A stretch of DNA of 64,000 nt from Argentina anserina (lineage: Eukaryota > Streptophyta > Magnoliopsida > Rosales > Rosaceae): contig NC_065874.1 in NCBI RefSeq assembly GCF_933775445.1, positions 33,116,501 through 33,180,500 of the forward strand, in the 5' to 3' direction. Below, one piece after another: positions 58,188 to 64,000 of the stretch; the stretch's first letter is position 1; each line of letters begins with the position of its first letter. Position numbers and translations under genes: made by a program. The notes under the pieces are model-generated. The model was given only the letters and a program-made list of their open reading frames with translations. It had not been told where the DNA came from and ran no database searches.

Positions 58188-61100
58188 GTGACAAAGCTCC
58201 CTCGTTGCCGTCCCGCTGCTGCAAACCACCGGGCATCTCTTTCCGTCAGCACCGCCGCGTCAAGACCGCCGCATCGCGCTGCTTCCACGCCCGAAACCGA
58301 CCGCGTCAAGATCGCTGCATCCGCGCCCGAAACCGACCCGCCCAGATCCGAGAAGCCCGGCCCAGATCCGAGAAGCCCGGCCTGGAAATTATATCCACAC
58401 CTTAGGCCTAAGAGGCCTCATTATCGACCCCAGGCGAAAGCAGCTCTTCAATTAGTTCCGGAACCCGATATCTATGGAGTGGTTGGGCATGATCATCATA
58501 CTGCTGGAGGAGCACCTACCGTCTCCATAGTTGGTCGCGGTCCAATTGGTATGGCCTTTAATATTTCTCACTCTGTTAGTTTTGATACATGGATTATTGA
58601 TTCTGGTGCATCCGATCATATGACTTATGACAAATCTTATTTCACCGTATTGTCTCATCCACCCGTACCCTATGTTACTAATGCTAATGGTGAGGCATTC
58701 CCCGTGTTAGGGACAGGGTCCGTTCGTATTACTCCCACCATAGAGCTTCACAATGTTCTTTATGTCCCTGCTTTATCCCATAATTTGATATCTGTTCCCC
58801 AATTAAACGCTGACGCTCAGTGCTCTGTGACCTTTTTTCCTATGTATGTAATATTTCAGGATCTTCTCACCGGACGGGCAATTGGTCGGGGGTATCTGAG
58901 GGGCCGGTTGTTTCATCTGGATCTGACATACGCAGGGGAAAAAACAGGGGGACAGTCTCGGACCGCTTTACTCTCCACTTCTGACAAGCTAAGTGAAGTT
59001 TGGTTATGGCATCGTCGCTTAGGGCATCCATCTTTTAGTGTTATGAAAAAATCAATGCCTACTTTATTTCTTAGTGTGGACGAGTCTTGTTTATGTTGTG
59101 AGACATGTGTTTTAGGCAAGAGTCATCGATCTACCTATTCCCCTAGTACTTCTACTAAAAGTTCTCTTCCTTTTGAATTAATTCATTCTGATGTTTGGGG
59201 ACCCTCTAAAGAGTCTACTATGTCAGGAATGCGTTATTTTGTGTCCTTTATTGATGATTGCACACGTCTTTCCTGGATTGTTCTTCTTAAAAATAAAAAT
59301 GAGGTGTTTCCAGCCTTTCGTGCCTTCCATGCCAATATCCAAACACAATATAATGCTACCATTCGAGTTCTTCGTTCTGATAATGGGGGGGAATATATGA
59401 ATCATGTCTTTCAGGAGTTCTTTAACGCACACGGGATTGTTCATCAAACAACGTGTCCTTACACACCTGAGCAAAATGGGGTTTCTGAACGGAAAAATCG
59501 TCATTTACTTGATATGGCTCGGTGTATTCTTTTTAGTGCCCACATGCCTAAATACCTTTGGGGTGATGCTGTCATTACTTCCGCCCACCTTATTAATCGT
59601 CTTCCATCTCGTGTTCTTCAAGGGAAAGTTCCATATGAGGTGCTTGCATCTCATGTCAAATTACCCTCGTTTCATAATCTTCCTGCCCGTGTTTTCGGTT
59701 GTGTTGCTTTTGTTCATCTTCCACAACATCAGCGTTCTAAGTTAGATGCCCGGGCAGTTAAATGTGTTTTTGTTGGGTACGGCAGCCATCAGAAAGGGTA
59801 CCGGTGCTACCATCCCCCTACTCGGAAGTACTATGTCACTATGGATGTTACCTTTTTTGAGGATATGAGTTATTTTTCCTCTTCTGATACTGCTCTTCAG
59901 GGGGAGAATTCCTATTTTGAAGAGCTGTATCATAGAGAGGGGGAGACAAGTGAGCCAGTCGATATGGTAACAAGATCTGTTGAGATTACCAAAGTGTCAG
60001 CCACACAGGCACCACCGGAGGTCGTCACTCAAGAGATTCAGGCACCGGAAGCTGACAACACAACTGCCCCTCATGTATCTCGTACTACTTATACCCCTGA
60101 TCAATGCTCTCTTGGTGCAGAAGATCACTCATCTGAGGTTAGTCATTCTATTCAGGCTAATAGTAGACAATATGTTTTGCCAAATAGGTCTACTCGAGGT
60201 CAACCAACAAAAAAATATGAACCTACCCTTCAGACTAAATCCAAGTATCTGGTGGCCAATTTTATATCTACTAAAAGATTATCTAAGTCATATGAGTCAT
60301 TTGTGAATCAAATATCTACTGTATCAGTACCTAACAAAGTGCAGGATGCATTGGGCGATCCAAAATGGAGGAAAGCAATGGAGGAAGAGATGGAAGCATT
60401 ACAAAAGAACAATACTTGGGAGCTTGTACCTCCACCATATGGCAAGAAGACTGTAGGATGTCGATGGGTGTTTACAGTGAAGCATAATCCAGATGGGTCA
60501 GTAAGCCGGTATAAAGCACGCCTAGTAGCAAAGGGGTTCACCCAGACATATGGCATAGACTATGATGAGACATTTGCACCTGTTGCAAAGATAAACACTA
60601 TCCGGGTATTGCTCTCTATCGCTGCTAACTTGAACTGGCCACTTAGGCAGTTTGATGTTAAGAATGCATTCCTTCATGGAGAACTAACAGAGGAAGTATA
60701 CATGGATCTTCCGCCTGGATATGTGGCCACTTCTCCAAGTAACTCCGTATGCAGATTGAGAAAGTCTTTGTATGGTCTTAAACAGTCACCTCGTGCTTGG
60801 TTTGGAAGATTCTCACAATTCATGAGGAAAATTGGATACGTGCAGAGTAATTCAGACCACACATTATTTCTCAAACACCAACAAGGGAAGGTAACAGCCC
60901 TAATCATATATGTTGACGATATGGTAGTTACTGGTAATGATACTATTGAGGTGGACAGATTACAAAAGCAGCTAGCCACAGAGTTTGAGATGAAGGACCT
61001 AGGTACACTCAAGTACTTCTTGGGTATTGAGGTAGCCCGGGGAAGTGATGGTATCTATCTGTGTCAGAGGAAGTACATCCTTGATCTACTAACGGAGACA

Positions 61101-61868
61101 GGGATGTTAGATTGCACTCCAATTGATACTCCTATTGAGCAGAACCATCGGTTAGCAGAGTATCCAGATCAAGTTCCCACTGACAAAGCTCGATATCAGA
61201 GGCTAGTTGGACGCCTGATTTATTTGTCACATACCAGGCCAGATGTTGCATATGCAGTAAGTGTAGTGAGTCAGTTCATGCATAATCCAAGTGTGGATCA
61301 TATGGATGCTGTTGTAAGGATTTTGAGATACTTGAAGTCAGCTCCAGGGAGAGGAGTAATGTTTTCTAATCACAACAATATCTTTGAGATTTGTGGCTTC
61401 ACAGATGCAGACTGGGCTGGAAATGTTACCGATCGGAGGTCCACATCAGGGTACTATACCTTTGTTGGAGGCAATCTTGTTACGTGGAGGAGTAAGAAAC
61501 AAAATGTGGTAGCTCGATCTAGTGCTGAAGCAGAATACAGAGGTATGGCTCAGGGAGTGTGCGAATTATTATGGCTTAGAAATCTACTAGAAGACTTGGG
61601 TATTAAGCCTAAATGTGCTATGCAGCTGTACTGTGACAACAAGGCAGCTATTGATATTTCGCATAACCCTGTGCAACATGATCGTACAAAACATGTGGAG
61701 GTTGATCGTCATTTTATAAAGGAAAAGCTAGACGCAAAGATCATTAGTTTTCCTTTTGTTTCCACAGAAGAGCAACTTGCCGATATGCTCACAAAAGGAG
61801 TGTCAAAAAGAGTTTTTTATGATTCACTTAGCAAGTTGGGCATGGTCGATATGTATGCACCAACTTGA
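58188..61868 (+). CDS. Copia pol polyprotein (PR-IN-RT-RH), gag absent
   Basis: Open frame of 1226 residues ending in TGA at 61866-61868, overlapping the polypurine tract. Domains in order: aspartic protease (DSGASDHMT near 137), gag-pre-integrase (LWHRRLGHP near 273), integrase (HSDVWGPS near 333, DNGGEY near 397, EQNGVSERKN near 428), reverse transcriptase (VGCRWVFTVK near 757, YVDDMVVTGND near 907) and RNase H (FTDADWAG near 1071, SSAEAEYRGMAQG near 1113). The first ~100 codons are GC-rich and Arg/Pro-rich and unlike any gag. The start is therefore arbitrary and real translation may begin elsewhere. No stop or frameshift in the catalytic part, consistent with a young copy that needs Gag from another element to move. 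Confidence 0.9.
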   Translation: MTKLPRCRPAAANHRASLSVSTAASRPPHRAASTPETDRVKIAASAPETDPPRSEKPGPDPRSPAWKLYPHLRPKRPHYRPQAKAALQLVPEPDIYGVVGHDHHTAGGAPTVSIVGRGPIGMAFNISHSVSFDTWIIDSGASDHMTYDKSYFTVLSHPPVPYVTNANGEAFPVLGTGSVRITPTIELHNVLYVPALSHNLISVPQLNADAQCSVTFFPMYVIFQDLLTGRAIGRGYLRGRLFHLDLTYAGEKTGGQSRTALLSTSDKLSEVWLWHRRLGHPSFSVMKKSMPTLFLSVDESCLCCETCVLGKSHRSTYSPSTSTKSSLPFELIHSDVWGPSKESTMSGMRYFVSFIDDCTRLSWIVLLKNKNEVFPAFRAFHANIQTQYNATIRVLRSDNGGEYMNHVFQEFFNAHGIVHQTTCPYTPEQNGVSERKNRHLLDMARCILFSAHMPKYLWGDAVITSAHLINRLPSRVLQGKVPYEVLASHVKLPSFHNLPARVFGCVAFVHLPQHQRSKLDARAVKCVFVGYGSHQKGYRCYHPPTRKYYVTMDVTFFEDMSYFSSSDTALQGENSYFEELYHREGETSEPVDMVTRSVEITKVSATQAPPEVVTQEIQAPEADNTTAPHVSRTTYTPDQCSLGAEDHSSEVSHSIQANSRQYVLPNRSTRGQPTKKYEPTLQTKSKYLVANFISTKRLSKSYESFVNQISTVSVPNKVQDALGDPKWRKAMEEEMEALQKNNTWELVPPPYGKKTVGCRWVFTVKHNPDGSVSRYKARLVAKGFTQTYGIDYDETFAPVAKINTIRVLLSIAANLNWPLRQFDVKNAFLHGELTEEVYMDLPPGYVATSPSNSVCRLRKSLYGLKQSPRAWFGRFSQFMRKIGYVQSNSDHTLFLKHQQGKVTALIIYVDDMVVTGNDTIEVDRLQKQLATEFEMKDLGTLKYFLGIEVARGSDGIYLCQRKYILDLLTETGMLDCTPIDTPIEQNHRLAEYPDQVPTDKARYQRLVGRLIYLSHTRPDVAYAVSVVSQFMHNPSVDHMDAVVRILRYLKSAPGRGVMFSNHNNIFEICGFTDADWAGNVTDRRSTSGYYTFVGGNLVTWRSKKQNVVARSSAEAEYRGMAQGVCELLWLRNLLEDLGIKPKCAMQLYCDNKAAIDISHNPVQHDRTKHVEVDRHFIKEKLDAKIISFPFVSTEEQLADMLTKGVSKRVFYDSLSKLGMVDMYAPT

Positions 61869-61875
61869 GGGGGAG
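61867..61875 (+). other. polypurine tract of the Copia element
   Basis: GAGGGGGAG directly abutting the right LTR start (TGTTGG at 61876). It overlaps the pol stop codon. Confidence 0.85.
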
Positions 61876-63130
61876 TGTTGGCATGTATAGTGGCGGGAAA
61901 CATGATCCGTGTTTTACGGATTGAATCCCGGAAAGTGAATTCGTAGATTAGTATATATAGGTTGATATGTGTATGAAGAAATAATCAAGTTATATATCCA
62001 ACCAATTCCAGTTATATTGCTTGTCCTCATATCAGGCTGTACTCCTTTCGCAGACAAACTAGAGAACATATCTACTGCAGACTCTATTTAGCTCCAACTT
62101 CTTGCCTTCCATCTCTCGAAGCAATTCCAGTGCTGCTGAAAGTTGTTGGTTGTTACACATGCCATCAAGTGTAACAGCATAAGTTCGAACATCTGGAAGT
62201 TGGCCACCACGTTGCATATCAGATAACAACTTTTCTGCCTCTTCTATCCTCCCTGCTTTGTAGAAACCGTTAATAAGAGTGTTAAAAGTAACAGTGTTTG
62301 GAACAAGCTCCCAACAAGTCATTTCCTTAAAAATATTGTGAGCCTGATCGACCTTTCTACTCTTGCAATATCCGTTTATCAATATGCTACAACTATGAAC
62401 ATTAACCATACAGCCCTTCCTAACCATTAGATCAAAGACTTTCTTGGCCTCATCCATTTCGCCTCGAAAACAGTAACAGTCCATAAGAGAACTGTATGTG
62501 ATCGTGTCAGGTTCAATGCCACTTTGAATCATCATTTGTACCACACTTTTGGCTTCCATAACCATCCCCTCCCTAGAGTGTGTATTGACTAAGACACTGA
62601 AGGTGTGTAAATTGGGAAGTATACCTTTACTCAACATCCCATCCAACAGCCTTGTAGCTTGCTTCCACCTGCCTATATCGCAAAGTCCTTGAATCAAACA
62701 AGTGTAAGTGACGACATTTGGATCAAGATCGCTTCTGGTCATTTCAGCGAAGAGTTTCAAGGCTTCACCAATGAGTGTAGCCTCACAGAGACCATCGATG
62801 ATGGTGTTATAGGAAACTACGTTTGGCCTACAACCCTTTTGTTCCATGTGCTTGAGCAACTGAATAGCTGCACTGTTGTTCCCTGTCTTGCAAAGGCCTT
62901 TTATGAGTGTGCTGAAAGTAAACACATTAGGTTGACAGTTCCCTTCTCCAGCATTTTGGTTAAAACTCGTGCGGCCTCGAGGACTTGATTGTTGAGAACA
63001 AAGCCGTTGATCAAAGTGGTGAAGGTAACAACATCCGGTTCAAGACCCAATTTGGAGTACTTTCCCAAGACATGATCCAAACCCCATTTGGTTCAAGTTG
63101 CAGTAGCAATTGATGAGAATGTTTAGGGTG

Positions 63131-63731
63131 TAGTGATCAATGTTTTAAAAAACTCGCCTCAACCTTAACAAGCTTACGACTACTTACATAATGTCTCTGT
63201 TTTTCGGTCTGGGCACCAAGACTTAAAAAACTTACGTTTTTTACGTATTATGCTACGTTTTTAACGTCTTTTACGCATTTTACTACATCTTATAAAATAA
63301 TCTTTTAGGTATATTTTTATATATATCTATATACTATGTTTAATTTGATGAAAAATATCTAAAATGTAAAAAAAAACGTTTAAATTATGAATTTCATTAT
63401 ATTTAAATGTAATAAATTGGTAAATTTTTATATATATTTATTCTTTTTGTATGTGAATAATTATATATTTACATATTTAACTATTAATTTTTTATAACAT
63501 AAGACTTACGCTTTATTCACCTAACCTTTTAAGGCTCATGGCTCTTAGAAAACGTATTGGGTACGCATTCATTTTTTAAGATAGTCCAGAGTGGGAAGCT
63601 CGTCACAAACTGTGGCCAGAACTTGCAAGTCAAGCAAATGCATTAGAACCCTATAACTTAAGTCTCCTCATCTCTCCCCTTTGTTGCTTTTCTGACTGGA
63701 AACAGTTTCTTCTTTCTAGCTGGTTTCATCA
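63131..63731. other. AT-rich repeat-like spacer upstream of the TIR gene
   Basis: Contains repeated TTACGTTTTTTACG/ACGTTTTTAACG motifs (63225-63290) resembling a dispersed plant repeat, but no end structure was resolved. The last ~130 bases are the likely leader and promoter of the TIR gene at 63732. Confidence 0.4.
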
Positions 63732-64000
63732 ATGGCATCAACAGATCGTCGGTGGAAGTATGACGTTTATTTGAGTTTCGACTATGGAGATACTGGAAGG
63801 GGTTTTGCAGATTTATGTGATCGGCTGAAAGAAAAGGGAATCGAAACATTTATGCCTGAGATACGTATGGAACTTTCCCAAATTTACTCTACTGGGAAAT
63901 TATGTTTCTCAGTCCCCTCTACTATCCTAACGGCAATTGAAGAATCAAGGTTTGCAATCGTTGGTCTATCCCGAAATTATGCTTCTTCTAGCTGGTGCTT
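63732..64000 (+). CDS. TIR-domain protein, probably TIR-NBS-LRR, 5' end only
   Basis: From the ATG at 63732 (MASTDRRWKYDVYLSF) the frame stays open to the window edge (89 codons). It reads as the start of a plant TIR domain: YDVYLSFDYGDT aligns with the usual YDVFLSFRGEDT, then RLKEKGIETF, TILTAIEESRFAIVGLSRNY and ASSSWC. TIR domains of plant immune receptors cleave NAD+ and signal through EDS1. The catalytic glutamate, normally a little after the SxWC motif, lies beyond the window. The RGEDTR loop is altered to DYGDTG, and the segment MELSQIYSTGKLCFSVPS is longer than the usual ELERGKSI region. Whether NBS and LRR domains follow cannot be seen. Confidence 0.75.
   Translation, partial: MASTDRRWKYDVYLSFDYGDTGRGFADLCDRLKEKGIETFMPEIRMELSQIYSTGKLCFSVPSTILTAIEESRFAIVGLSRNYASSSWC

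Larger units (their letters stand above)
57772..62012 (+). mobile_element. Ty1-copia retrotransposon, identical 137-bp LTRs, no gag
   Basis: The LTRs at 57772-57908 and 61876-62012 are 137 bp and show no difference by eye. The duplication TATAT flanks the element (57767-57771 and 62013-62017). A primer-binding site (TGGTATCAGAGCC, initiator-Met tRNA type) directly follows the left LTR at 57909-57921, and a polypurine tract (GAGGGGGAG, 61867-61875) directly precedes the right one. The single long frame encodes protease, integrase, reverse transcriptase and RNase H in the copia order. Only about 280 bases separate the primer-binding site from the pol frame, and no gag domain or zinc knuckle is visible. 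The LTR ends in CAGT, not the usual CA. Confidence 0.95.
57497..63130 (-). pseudogene. PPR gene, split by a Copia element and frameshifted
   Basis: Pentatricopeptide-repeat (P-class) sequence on the minus strand. The upstream part (about 63130-62013) contains at least eight ~35-residue repeats with signature phrases such as VVTFTTLINGF, CRPNVVSYNTIIDGLC, LDPNVVTYTCLIQGLC, IEPDTITYSSLMDCYC and LVPNTVTFNTLINGFYKAG. The downstream part (57771-57497) continues with NILIDGFCKGGLLSKAEDLL and CTYNRLIRGF and ends in ...LKDSL. The Copia element at 57772-62012 sits between them with a TATAT duplication. Frameshifts occur near 63050-63060, at about 62944 (one base lost), and near 62085. The 5' end, including any organelle-targeting peptide, is missing. 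PPR proteins bind organellar RNA; this copy is dead. Confidence 0.88.

Noticed and set aside
63150..63600. Complete transposon upstream of the TIR gene
   Set aside because: Repeat-like motifs (ACGTTTTT, TTACG) are present, but no matching ends or target duplication could be found, so no boundaries are claimed.

Overview
This window is eukaryotic plant nuclear DNA: spliced genes with GT..AG introns, AT-rich spacers, many transposons, a glutamine-rich Mediator subunit, a lipid-transfer protein, receptor-kinase, F-box, PPR and TIR genes. Gene content and F-box type suggest a eudicot, and Rosaceae (Rosa/Fragaria/Potentilla-like) is my guess; the sequence alone does not prove the family.

Layout. 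1-9.4 kb: three decayed F-box/FBA genes on the + strand (1-212, about 2883-4099, 8446-9382), separated by small hAT-like elements and an intact type-1 lipid-transfer protein gene (6680-7036). 10-18.7 kb: a partial upstream copy of a MED15 exon, a ~175-bp tandem repeat, then the complete MED15 gene (11 coding exons, 1336 codons). 19.3-20.4 kb: a Mutator-like element with 9-bp target duplications and another element nested in it. 20.7-32.5 kb: an intact F-box gene (21187-22443) and its broken tandem copy. The copy's promoter and first leader exon (23.5-23.7 kb) lie 7 kb from its coding remnant (30.8-31.5 kb), with a lectin receptor kinase pseudogene between them. That kinase is cut by a 2.1-kb hAT element carrying spliced exons of an unrelated host gene. 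33.3-35.7 kb (- strand): intact TMEM245/AI-2E-like membrane protein gene. 36.9-39.8 kb: two related LTR pieces head to head. 40-46 kb: a likely non-autonomous Helitron. 46.5-47.4 kb (-): broken RlmN-type radical-SAM gene. 47.6-52.6 kb (-): an F-box pseudogene split by a nearly complete 3.7-kb hAT transposon. 53.0-56.5 kb: a SINE split by a 3.2-kb solo LTR. 57.5-63.1 kb (-): a PPR pseudogene split by a gag-less Copia element with identical LTRs. 63.7 kb to the end: start of a TIR-domain gene.

Four genes look intact (LTP, MED15, one F-box, TMEM245-like), plus the 5' end of a TIR gene that leaves the window. They share no pathway. The unifying theme is transposon-driven gene breakage, dated relatively by nesting and by clean target-site duplications: TACGCAGG, CAAGATCC, TTTCCTTTT, TTGTG, TATAT and a 15-bp SINE duplication.
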